Assembly: GCA_003660965.1 (NCBI GenBank)
Contig: QMVF01000013.1
Span: 1-11,108, forward strand
Source of the DNA: Microcaldota archaeon
GTDB lineage: Archaea > Micrarchaeota > Micrarchaeia > Burarchaeales > Burarchaeaceae
Reading direction: 5' to 3'
Length of the DNA stretch: 11,108 nt
Shown here: positions 1 through 5,613 of the stretch, piece by piece
How the letters are laid out: every line of letters begins with the position of its first letter
Position numbering within the stretch: position 1 is the stretch's first letter
Position numbers and translations under genes: made by a program
Notes under the pieces: generated by a model
The model's database searches: none
What the model saw: only the letters and a program-made list of their open reading frames with translations
What the model was told of the DNA's origin: nothing

Positions 1-380
1 AACACAAGGTGGTCGAACCAGCCGCCCTCCATGGGCTTGAGTATTCCTCCTATTCCCGCCAGCTTCTTCTCCTTTGCGAAATTTCTCTGTATTCTGTCAA
101 GCCAGTCCTTCTCAGCCTCGCAATCCGCATCTATGAATGCTAATATTTCATATTTTGCCTTCTCAGCCCCCTCGTTCCTAGCAGCTCCAGGCCCATGCGC
201 CTTTTTCTTCAAAACCCTGTCCACATAAGGCTTTGCAATCTTTACTGTACTATCCTGACTATATCCATCCACCAGTATGATTTCATATTTGTCCTCGAAC
301 TTCTGTTTTCTAAGGCTCTTCAAACACTTCTCTATGCTTTCCTCTTCGTTCAAAGCAGGTATTATTATTGAAACGCCCAT
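1..380 (-). CDS. Family 2 glycosyltransferase, C-terminus cut by window edge
   Basis: The gene starts with ATG at 380-378 and reads open to the left edge, so only about the first 126 residues are present. The N-terminus MGVSIIIPALNEEESIEKCL is the classic GT-A nucleotide-sugar binding start. It is followed by EIILVDGYSQDST and, near residue 83, FIDADC, the DxD-type metal/nucleotide-sugar site. HGPGAARNEGA between them is also typical of GT2 enzymes. The start lies 3 nt after the stop of the upstream GT4 gene, with a GGGGTGA Shine-Dalgarno sequence overlapping that stop, so the two are probably translationally coupled. It likely transfers a sugar from an NDP- or dolichyl-type donor onto a lipid or surface glycan. 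Acceptor and sugar cannot be told from this fragment. Confidence 0.9.
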   Translation of the reverse strand, partial: MGVSIIIPALNEEESIEKCLKSLRKQKFEDKYEIILVDGYSQDSTVKIAKPYVDRVLKKKAHGPGAARNEGAEKAKYEILAFIDADCEAEKDWLDRIQRNFAKEKKLAGIGGILKPMEGGWFDHLV

Positions 381-383
381 GGT

Positions 384-1532
384 TCACCCCTTTTTCTCAA
401 GCACCTTCTCATATACTTCCACAAGTCTCTTCACACACATCCCTGTATCGTACTTCTCTGCCATCTTTGCTGCTGCAGACCCCAATCGCTCCCTCCCCTT
501 ATAAACCCTGACTATTGCCTCAGCACATCCCTTTGGGCTCTTTGGGTTGAACCTTATCCCGTTCCTCCCGTTCTTCACCATGCTCTTAAGCGGGCCGTGG
601 TCTGCACAGGCAACAGGAAGCCCGCATGCCATTGCCTCAAGTGCAACTATTCCAAGAGTTTCGAAAGTCGAAGGGAAGGCGAGAACGTCTGAGCCCGCAT
701 ATGCTCTTGGTAGCATCTTGCCCGGAAGGAAGCCCGCAAATACAAAGCTCTTTTCAAGCCCCTTCCTCTCAACCATTCTCTTGTATTTTGCTTCAGCAGG
801 CCCTTTCCCTGCAATCACGAACTTGCAATTCGGAATCTTCTTGAGCACATATGGTGCTGCGCGTATAAGCAGGCCTATGTTCTTCTCAAGTACTATCCTT
901 CCAATATGAAGCACAACGGGGCTATTGCCAAGCCCGTACTTCTTTCTGAACTCCCTCCCTTTTATACCTGGCTTGAACCTCTTTGTATCAATTCCAGGAT
1001 GAACTGCAATCACGTTCCTTATTCCCTTGCGCCTCAGCAGTTTACACGTCCACTCGCTAGGCGCGAGCACTGCCTCACAGTTGTCATAGTACCACTTCAA
1101 ATACTTCCACGCAAGCTTCTTACCAATTCTCTTCACTGTCTGTGAGCTGCTTATGTAATGCGTTGCATCAGTAACCATAGTATGAAACGTACCCACCATC
1201 GGAATCTTCGTTATCTTTGAAATGGTGAGTGCTGCAAGCCCAAGAGTTGCCATTCCATGGGTGTGTATGATGTCTATACCCAGCTTCCTCACCCTTCGCT
1301 CAGATATGTATGGGAAAAGCGCAACGCGGTAGGCAGGGTATGGCTTAAAGGGAACTGAGGTGTGGTAGTACACATGTGAATCCTTGTTCTGCGCCTTATC
1401 TCTCCTCGAGCCAGCTGCGAATATGTAAACTTCATGGCCCTGCCTCTCAAGCTCCTTCCTGAAGCCCATTATAGTGCTCACTACACCATCCCATTGTGGC
1501 AAGTAGCTGTCTGTAAAGAAGGCAATTTTCAC
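384..1532 (-). CDS. GT4-type (GT-B fold) glycosyltransferase
   Basis: This 382-residue protein is full length for GT4. The N-terminal acceptor domain begins MKIAFFTDSYLPQWDGVVS and contains the IIHTHG (about 89-94) and VGTFHTM segments seen in MgtA/PimB-like lipid glycosyltransferases. The C-terminal donor domain has HIGRIVLEKNI (209-219) and the E-x7-E nucleotide-sugar signature, with E291 and E299 in FETLGIVALEAMACG. The start is GTG at 1532. A palindromic TATA box centred about 26 bp upstream (near 1558) puts transcription initiation at or beside the GTG, so the mRNA is probably leaderless. The gene is followed after 3 nt by a GT2 gene. Together they probably build a glycolipid or surface glycan. 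The exact substrate is unknown. Confidence 0.93.
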   Translation of the reverse strand: MKIAFFTDSYLPQWDGVVSTIMGFRKELERQGHEVYIFAAGSRRDKAQNKDSHVYYHTSVPFKPYPAYRVALFPYISERRVRKLGIDIIHTHGMATLGLAALTISKITKIPMVGTFHTMVTDATHYISSSQTVKRIGKKLAWKYLKWYYDNCEAVLAPSEWTCKLLRRKGIRNVIAVHPGIDTKRFKPGIKGREFRKKYGLGNSPVVLHIGRIVLEKNIGLLIRAAPYVLKKIPNCKFVIAGKGPAEAKYKRMVERKGLEKSFVFAGFLPGKMLPRAYAGSDVLAFPSTFETLGIVALEAMACGLPVACADHGPLKSMVKNGRNGIRFNPKSPKGCAEAIVRVYKGRERLGSAAAKMAEKYDTGMCVKRLVEVYEKVLEKKG

Positions 1533-1553
1533 AAAATTCTATTCTCATAAGAC

Positions 1554-1562
1554 TATTTAAAT
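1554..1562 (-). promoter_or_regulatory. TATA box for the glycosyltransferase operon
   Basis: The sequence TATTTAAAT contains a palindromic ATTTAAAT centred about 26 bp upstream of the GTG start at 1532. That is the normal archaeal TBP-to-start-site distance, so the transcript would be leaderless. Confidence 0.6.
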
Positions 1563-1567
1563 CTGCT

Positions 1568-3337
1568 TCAAATCTTGGTGATTGCCCACAGAACAAGCAG
1601 AACCGTTGCTATCAAAACAAGAGGAACCGCAATTTTCGCTACCGCAACTATTGAATTTACAGTACCTATGAATTCGCTCGCCTGCCTCGGGCCGATCACT
1701 TTTATTCTAAACCTCTCAATTGCAGACCCAACCTCAACAGGCTCTATTCTCTTAATAGCACTCTTAACGCACTTAAGAGTCTTCTGCTTTATTTCCTCCC
1801 CGCGCGAAACACCCACTGGGTTGAGTACCCCGCGAACCAGATTTATACTGTGGGTATCTGTAGTGTAAACCTCTGCCCTGAACCCTGTTTCCCTTTCAAT
1901 CAAACCAATAAGCTCCTTTCTGTAAGGCGGCAGCATTCCATTACCGTCAAAGAGCATGAGAACATATTTTTTCTTTCCAAATGAAAAAGCCGCACATCTA
2001 ACCCCATTCTCCCCAATTCCCGCCTCCTCAAAATTCTGCAGGCGCTCAACAGCAGTTCCCATCTGCACCGGCTTTTTTTCTTTAGCCTTTTTTACAGCTT
2101 CCTGCATCGCATCCATATATTCGAATCCAATAGGATCACCAGAATCCACCCTGGTTATCTCCCCCTTCTCTGCATTATGCGCATCGCATACTATAGGGAG
2201 TCCAACCCCGAGGCTTCTTGCCCTCTCCCCGATTGCCAGGCCCAGCGAAAAATCTATATCCTCTGTAGTGCGGGGCGCGCGTGTAAGGCCTATGAATGCA
2301 GACTTGCCAAACTTCAAACAATACGCCCTGGCATTCCCTGCAGAGCCAACCGCAAAATCTCCTCTCACTCTTTCGTAACTTAGCTTTCTCAATGCCTCAT
2401 TGCAAACATTCCACACTCCTTCAATTTCTGCATTTGAAACCGGGTTGAAATCATGGGTTGCGGTCCCGTGGAATACGAAGGCAGTTGTTTTATAATTCTC
2501 TTCAGCGCGCTCCGCAAGCATCTTCGGAAATTCGCTTCCCCCCAGATTACCTATGGGCCCATAATGCACGTTCGGAACTATGAAAACTGCGCCCCGCTTC
2601 TTTCCCCTGAACGCAATCAGGCCCATGGTGGTTTCGATTTCTTGACCTACTGAATCAAACATCTCCTCTATTTCGCTGCTCTGCCTCAGCCACTGGGCTA
2701 TAAAGAGGCTAAGCGCCTCAATACCGCTTATACCGAAATTTCTTTTGAGAGGTGCGTTTATAAGCCAGAATATTGCGTAAAGCGAAATCAGGAAAACCCC
2801 GCTTACCAGATAGAATTTAACCACAGAACCAAACACATCACTTTCCAGAAGTATTGCCTCGCTCGCCAAAAAGAAAATTGCATTATAGGTAAGCTGCAGC
2901 AGCGCGAATAGAAGCGCTGAATATTTCAGCCTGAATACTATTTTCGCAATAGAGTACCATACTATGAAACTCAACCCATAGCCCACAAACACCAGATTTG
3001 TGCTTTCTGGATGAAGGCCTCCCATTGCAACCGCAAGTAAATAGAAAACAGCATACACTGAGGCACCTATAAATGCAAGAAACAGCATCCTGCCCCACTT
3101 AAGCTCCCTCCTCACCGCAAACGCGCTTACCGCGCTTAGGAATGCTGGAAGCGAGAGAAGAAACAGTCCCTGCCCGCCCGATTCCAACAGCCCGACAGTG
3201 CTTGCCTTCCCTCCGATCATGGCGAGCAGGATTCCGAATAGAAAGCCAAGAGCTATTATCATCATGGTGCTCTTGGTTGAACTAGGGAGCGGCATTATGT
3301 AGCTCGTCAATCCGACAGTCCTTTCCTCAAGTCCCAC
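1568..3337 (-). CDS. DUF2070 family membrane protein
   Basis: This 589-residue protein matches the archaea-wide DUF2070 family by architecture: about six N-terminal membrane helices (roughly residues 25-195), a long soluble domain (about 205-560), and one C-terminal helix (about 567-587). The soluble part holds the most distinctive residues, including VPNVHYGPIGNLGGSEFP, FHGTATHDFNPVSN, CDAHNAE and TTDTHS. These His/Asp-rich patches could bind metal or form a catalytic site, but that is inference and the family function is not known. The start is a GTG 7 nt after the stop of the upstream pilin-like gene. An in-frame ATG at residue 15 is an alternative, but it would drop part of the conserved-looking LTSYIMPLPSS segment. 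It forms an operon with the two class III signal peptide genes upstream. Confidence 0.88.
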   Translation of the reverse strand: MGLEERTVGLTSYIMPLPSSTKSTMMIIALGFLFGILLAMIGGKASTVGLLESGGQGLFLLSLPAFLSAVSAFAVRRELKWGRMLFLAFIGASVYAVFYLLAVAMGGLHPESTNLVFVGYGLSFIVWYSIAKIVFRLKYSALLFALLQLTYNAIFFLASEAILLESDVFGSVVKFYLVSGVFLISLYAIFWLINAPLKRNFGISGIEALSLFIAQWLRQSSEIEEMFDSVGQEIETTMGLIAFRGKKRGAVFIVPNVHYGPIGNLGGSEFPKMLAERAEENYKTTAFVFHGTATHDFNPVSNAEIEGVWNVCNEALRKLSYERVRGDFAVGSAGNARAYCLKFGKSAFIGLTRAPRTTEDIDFSLGLAIGERARSLGVGLPIVCDAHNAEKGEITRVDSGDPIGFEYMDAMQEAVKKAKEKKPVQMGTAVERLQNFEEAGIGENGVRCAAFSFGKKKYVLMLFDGNGMLPPYRKELIGLIERETGFRAEVYTTDTHSINLVRGVLNPVGVSRGEEIKQKTLKCVKSAIKRIEPVEVGSAIERFRIKVIGPRQASEFIGTVNSIVAVAKIAVPLVLIATVLLVLWAITKI

Positions 3338-3344
3338 ACGAGGT

Positions 3345-3752
3345 TTACGTAAGTCCCTTATTTATCCTTTCCACTTTGATTCCACCATCCTCCGCGCTTA
3401 TTCTCAGCCTAGCCTGCCCTTCAAACTCCATAGAAAATTCGCTTCCAGAGCACAATCTTTCAATGCTCACTGCATAATTCTTTCCTATCACAAAAACCCG
3501 CCTACCTTTAACTTCAACCTTCACTTCATCTACAAAATTAAGTTCAAGCTCCCTAACATTGCCTTCCCCAAGGATGCAGACGTCATCAAGCGCTCCTGCC
3601 AGCCTTGCGCCTGCCTCGCGCGCACGATTGAGAGCAACTCTCCTCTCAGCTCCCTCCTTGATTTCCGCAAGCAGTGGAAGCCATGCTGCTAAAAATGCCA
3701 GAAATGCTATTAGAAGAATGAGGAATTCGAGCGAGACTTGTGCTCTTTTCAT
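3345..3752 (-). CDS. Class III signal peptide (pilin-like) protein, second of pair
   Basis: From the ATG at 3752 this is a 135-residue protein beginning MKRAQVSLEFLILLIAFLAF. That is a textbook class III signal: a short basic leader, a cleavage region before Q-V-S-x-E, then a hydrophobic helix. Such proteins are processed by a prepilin-type peptidase (EppA or PibD type) and assembled into or anchored at the cell surface. The rest (about 35-135) is a predicted beta-rich domain with two cysteines (C59, C101) that may form a disulfide. An in-frame ATG five codons upstream (3767) exists. I prefer 3752 because it overlaps the previous gene's stop as TGATG, indicating translational coupling, and gives a normal short leader. 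DUF2070 follows after 7 nt. Confidence 0.85.
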   Translation of the reverse strand: MKRAQVSLEFLILLIAFLAFLAAWLPLLAEIKEGAERRVALNRAREAGARLAGALDDVCILGEGNVRELELNFVDEVKVEVKGRRVFVIGKNYAVSIERLCSGSEFSMEFEGQARLRISAEDGGIKVERINKGLT

Positions 3753-3988
3753 CAAACCGGCTCGCATGCTCCTTTTGCAAAGTTACAGGTGAAATCAGTC
3801 GGGCAGTCCTCATCCTCATCGCAACTTATCATACTCCCTGCCTCATCCATGATGCTTTCTCCCTCCTTTTCAAGCACCTCGCTTCCTTGGGAAGCCATTT
3901 TCTGCAATTGCACTACTAGGATGAGAGCGACGGCGAGCACTGCTGCGATTATTATTATGAGCTCGACTGAAACTTGTCCTCGCGCCAC
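3752..3988 (-). CDS. Class III signal peptide protein with cysteine-rich tail
   Basis: This 78-residue protein begins MARGQVSVELIIIIAAVLAV, a class III (pilin-like) signal with the conserved Q-V-S-x-E followed by a hydrophobic helix to about residue 27. After an acidic linker the C-terminus carries four cysteines (C56, C62, C68, C75) in a pattern resembling the small secreted motif C-x-x-D-x-D-C-P-x-x-x-x-C-x(n)-G-x-C. This suggests two disulfides displayed outside the cell. The start is GTG at 3988, with a weak AT-rich box about 26 bp upstream, so it is the first gene of the operon and probably leaderless. Its stop overlaps the next gene's ATG by one base. It probably acts as a minor pilin or surface knob, but the function is inferred only from the signal and topology. 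Confidence 0.82.
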   Translation of the reverse strand: MARGQVSVELIIIIAAVLAVALILVVQLQKMASQGSEVLEKEGESIMDEAGSMISCDEDEDCPTDFTCNFAKGACEPV

Positions 3989-4009
3989 GCTTCTACTATT
4001 ACGGGAAAA

Positions 4010-4019
4010 AGATTAAGTT
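4010..4019 (-). promoter_or_regulatory. Weak TATA-like box for the pilin-like/DUF2070 operon
   Basis: On the minus strand the sequence AACTTAATCT lies about 26 bp upstream of the GTG at 3988, inside the 38-bp gap after the kinase stop. It is a poor match to a TATA box, but the spacing agrees with the other leaderless genes here. Confidence 0.35.
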
Positions 4020-4026
4020 CTTTCCC

Positions 4027-5160
4027 TCACCGCGAGCAGAAGTAGCCTACTGAGAAGCTGTCTCCAAGTCCCAAGGAGCTTGCATCCTCCCCCAGTGAAA
4101 GTGCGGGTACGAAGCAGAAGCCCTTTCCAAATTTCTTAGACTCATCCGTTTCTATAGGCTGTGCCTTAATTTCCTTCAACTCCTCTGGCTTAGGTCCCCT
4201 TCCATTCTTTGCTCTAAACGCAGCCAATAAATGACCGAGTGCAAGCCTTTCCTCAGCCCCGTTAGCATCCTCTCCTCCCACCACTGCATATTTTTTATTG
4301 TGCAAAACTGCACTTGGGCATATGGCCAGAATCTCCTGCATTGCATCTGCCTCGCCGCGCCACTTGGTTTCAAGTGATTCCATTATTTGCTTTATTTCAA
4401 CCTCGTTAAAGCCAATGCTGTCGCAACTGGGTGCCAGAATTTCGAGTACGGACTTAAGAACATCATTCCTCTTAAAATCTGCCAACTCCAGATGAACTTT
4501 CAATTTGCTGTTGCTATTCTTCCAGCGCTTCAAAAGCACCTTCACCTCTTCAATCCTTCCCTTGGGCTCAGGTATGTCCAGCAGATGGAAGCCGCTTATC
4601 ACCGCCCGTTCAACAAGCTTTATTTCCTTCTCCATACACCTCTTGAAATTTCTGTTTATGAGCATATGTGTATTGTATATGTCATTAACCGCAATATACC
4701 TGTCCTTTCCAAAATCAACAACAAAATGTACAGGCACCTCACCCTCGCTCATTATTGCATCTGCAGTTTGAAAACAGAAAGGAGAGGACACCATAACTGC
4801 GGGGCGCAGGTGCTTCGTAAGATTTTTGCAAACCACACTGGAATGAATATAACTTCTTATGCCCATGTCTGCGGCCAGATTTGCCATATTGCCTGCCTGC
4901 CCCCCTATTCTCATTTCATCGTACCTCTCCTTCATAAGCAGGGCCATCTTTCCCGTAGAAACAGATTCTTCTTTTCCCTCTCCTTTTTTAACGCATTCTT
5001 CAAGCGTGCTCAAATTAAGTTTATCTGCCAATGCAAGCGCCTGCTTTTCATCAGTTTTCAAAACCAGATCGACATTGCTGTTGAAGGCAAAGAGAGCGCT
5101 CTCTACCATCTTTCCACTTGCGGACGCAGCCGCCTCGCTGTACAACTTTCCGTTCCGCAT
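4027..5160 (-). CDS. ADP-dependent glucokinase/phosphofructokinase family kinase
   Basis: From the ATG at 5160 the protein has 377 residues, shorter than the roughly 450 usual for this family. The residue numbers that follow count from the in-frame ATG at 5166. The substrate-binding GGQAGN (88-93), SGFHLL (191-196), HLELADF (225-231), the NxxE-type GFNEVE (252-257) and the catalytic GLGDSF (366-371, with D369 as presumed base) appear in the family order. These enzymes phosphorylate glucose or fructose 6-phosphate with ADP in the archaeal modified Embden-Meyerhof pathway. Which sugar is used cannot be decided here. The ATG two codons upstream (5166) is possible. I prefer 5160 because it lies about 25 bp from the TATA box centre, like other leaderless starts in the window. 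It is a single gene divergent from the tRNA. Confidence 0.87.
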   Translation of the reverse strand: MRNGKLYSEAAASASGKMVESALFAFNSNVDLVLKTDEKQALALADKLNLSTLEECVKKGEGKEESVSTGKMALLMKERYDEMRIGGQAGNMANLAADMGIRSYIHSSVVCKNLTKHLRPAVMVSSPFCFQTADAIMSEGEVPVHFVVDFGKDRYIAVNDIYNTHMLINRNFKRCMEKEIKLVERAVISGFHLLDIPEPKGRIEEVKVLLKRWKNSNSKLKVHLELADFKRNDVLKSVLEILAPSCDSIGFNEVEIKQIMESLETKWRGEADAMQEILAICPSAVLHNKKYAVVGGEDANGAEERLALGHLLAAFRAKNGRGPKPEELKEIKAQPIETDESKKFGKGFCFVPALSLGEDASSLGLGDSFSVGYFCSR

Positions 5161-5181
5161 GTACATGCTTTATCGCATACT

Positions 5182-5192
5182 CTTATAAAAAT
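5182..5192 (-). promoter_or_regulatory. TATA box upstream of the ADP-dependent kinase
   Basis: On the minus strand this reads ATTTTTATAAG, a strong archaeal TATA box centred about 25 bp before the ATG at 5160. On the plus strand it reads CTTATAAAAAT and could also drive transcription towards the tRNA gene, giving a longer leader. Confidence 0.55.
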
Positions 5193-5210
5193 CTTCAGCG
5201 GGATCTTAGG

Positions 5211-5220
5211 AGATTATAAG
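5211..5220 (+). promoter_or_regulatory. TATA box for the tRNA-Leu gene
   Basis: AGATTATAAG would set the transcription start near 5240-5243, about 25 nt before the mature tRNA 5' end, leaving a short leader for RNase P. The leader can form an imperfect hairpin (5230-5236 with 5243-5250). The octamer TCTTAGGA occurs at 5204-5211 and again at 5242-5249. Confidence 0.45.
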
Positions 5221-5286
5221 AATGCGGTCTTCTAAGGGAGGTCTTAGGAACCGTAGGTTTCTAATGCGGGGGTGCCAGAGTCCGGA

Positions 5287-5347
5287 ATGGCCCTTTTCCG
5301 CTTCGCGCAAAAGCGCCGGCGGAAAAACGGAAAAGGGTAAATGGAAA
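5287..5347 (+). other. tRNA-Leu intron 1 (D arm, about position 21/22), 61 nt
   Basis: AATGG occurs at both ends (5286-5290 and 5347-5351), so the junction could fall at several points. The only register I found that gives a bulge-helix-bulge has UCCG (5281-5284) pairing with UGGA (5342-5345), a bulge GA|A at 5285-5287 and a bulge AA|A at 5346-5348. The intron body is a hairpin with a perfect 10-bp stem (5291-5300 with 5328-5337). It contains a smaller GCGC-AAAA-GCGC hairpin (5305-5316). The shared ends with intron 3 support this register. Confidence 0.75.
5292..5310 (+). repeat. 19-bp direct repeat, copy 1 (inside tRNA intron 1)
   Basis: CCTTTTCCGCTTCGCGCAA is identical to 5511-5529. Here it forms the 5' arm of the intron 1 hairpin. 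Preceding bases are TGGC, nearly the same as the TGG before the second copy. Confidence 0.9.
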
Positions 5348-5363
5348 ATGGGGGAGGCTTAAG

Positions 5364-5414
5364 AGTCGAAACCTCCGGCAGGTTTCGACGCATCCAGCAA
5401 CCATTGCTGAAGAA
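5364..5414 (+). other. tRNA-Leu intron 2 (anticodon loop, position 37/38), 51 nt
   Basis: This is the standard archaeal intron position. The central helix is C5358-G5412, U5359-A5411 and U5360-A5410, with an A/G mismatch as fourth pair. Bulges are AG|A (5362-5364) and AA|C (5413-5415), so the motif is relaxed. The body holds two perfect hairpins: a 10-bp stem 5365-5374/5380-5389 with a 5-nt loop, and a 6-bp stem 5395-5400/5404-5409 with a CCA loop. A junction one base later (5365-5415) would give loop CUUAAGA but a worse bulge-helix-bulge. Confidence 0.75.
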
Positions 5415-5446
5415 CCCTCCTGGCTTAGCGCCTACGCAGGTTCAAA

Positions 5447-5492
5447 AGGCCTTTTCTTTGGGAAAGAAAAGCTCTGGGAAAAGAAATGGAAA
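5447..5492 (+). other. tRNA-Leu intron 3 (T loop, position 59/60), 46 nt
   Basis: Removing these bases joins TTCAAA to T and restores a standard T loop between the paired GCAGG and CCTGC. A bulge-helix-bulge fits exactly: UUCA (5441-5444) pairs with UGGA (5487-5490), with bulges AA|A (5445-5447) and AA|U (5491-5493). The body has a 9-bp stem 5451-5459/5463-5471 with a GGG loop, or alternatively CUUUUC (5451-5456) with GAAAAG (5478-5483). Position 59/60 is a known noncanonical archaeal intron site. Confidence 0.82.
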
Positions 5493-5508
5493 TCCTGCCC
5501 CCCGCACT

Positions 5509-5599
5509 GGCCTTTTCCGCTTCGCGCAACAAGCTTTTTCCCTTCGGGAAAAAGATGCGCCTTTTTGCTTTGGCAAAAAGTGCGAAGCGTTAACCGGCC
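5509..5599. repeat. Branched palindromic element downstream of the tRNA
   Basis: An outer 8-bp stem CGCTTCGC (5518-5525) with GCGAAGCG (5582-5589) encloses two hairpins. One has a 9-bp stem 5534-5542/5546-5554 with a TTC loop. The other has an 8-bp stem 5561-5568/5573-5580 with a TTTG loop. GGCC boxes (5509-5512 and 5596-5599) could close it further. It fills the space between the tRNA 3' end and the stop of the convergent lipoprotein gene. Possible roles are a two-way terminator, a small structured RNA, or a dispersed palindromic repeat; I cannot choose between them. No protein gene is supported in 5507-5613. Confidence 0.7.
5511..5529 (+). repeat. 19-bp direct repeat, copy 2 (just after the tRNA)
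   Basis: This is identical to the 5' arm of tRNA intron 1 and starts 4 nt after the tRNA discriminator base. It is also the 5' side of the branched element at 5509-5599. It may be a truncated copy of the intron element. Confidence 0.9.
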
Positions 5600-5613
5600 C
5601 ACCTTCCTCTAGG

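Larger units (their letters stand above)
5266..5506 (+). tRNA. tRNA-Leu(UAA) with three introns
   Basis: The acceptor strands GCGGGGG (5266-5272) and CCCCCGC (5499-5505) pair perfectly over 7 bp, with discriminator A at 5506. The D stem starts C10-C11-A12 with a G13/A22 mismatch usual for Leu, and G18-G19 is at 5284-5285. The anticodon stem is GGAGG (5353-5357) with CCTCC (5416-5420). The loop starts CTTAAG (5358-5363), giving anticodon UAA at 5360-5362 with G37. The long variable arm is 5421-5435. The T stem is GCAGG (5436-5440) with CCTGC (5494-5498), and the T loop reads TTCAAAT after splicing. Exons are 5266-5286, 5348-5363, 5415-5446 and 5493-5506, totalling 83 nt, a normal type II length. 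CCA is not encoded. Base pairing supports this strongly; the exact first junction is less certain because of a short direct repeat. Confidence 0.88.

Noticed and set aside
3752..3767. Earlier ATG (3767) as the start of the second pilin-like gene
   Set aside because: It would overlap the upstream gene by 16 nt. The TGATG overlap at 3752 gives standard coupling and a normal class III leader.
4387..5235. Plus-strand open frame of 282 codons opposite the ADP-dependent kinase
   Set aside because: The minus-strand frame contains all motifs of a known enzyme family. The plus frame has no domain, shows odd composition and would run into the tRNA promoter.
5266..5363. Split tRNA with the 5' half transcribed separately
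   Set aside because: All exons lie in order on one strand within 241 nt and every junction is explained by intron removal, so a single precursor is simpler.
5507..5509. Genomically encoded CCA at the tRNA 3' end
   Set aside because: The bases after the discriminator are CTG, so CCA must be added after transcription.
5250..5600. CRISPR-like array, suggested by repeated CTTTTCCG and GAAAAG blocks
   Set aside because: There is no constant repeat length or spacing. The blocks are arms of hairpins in tRNA introns and the downstream palindrome.
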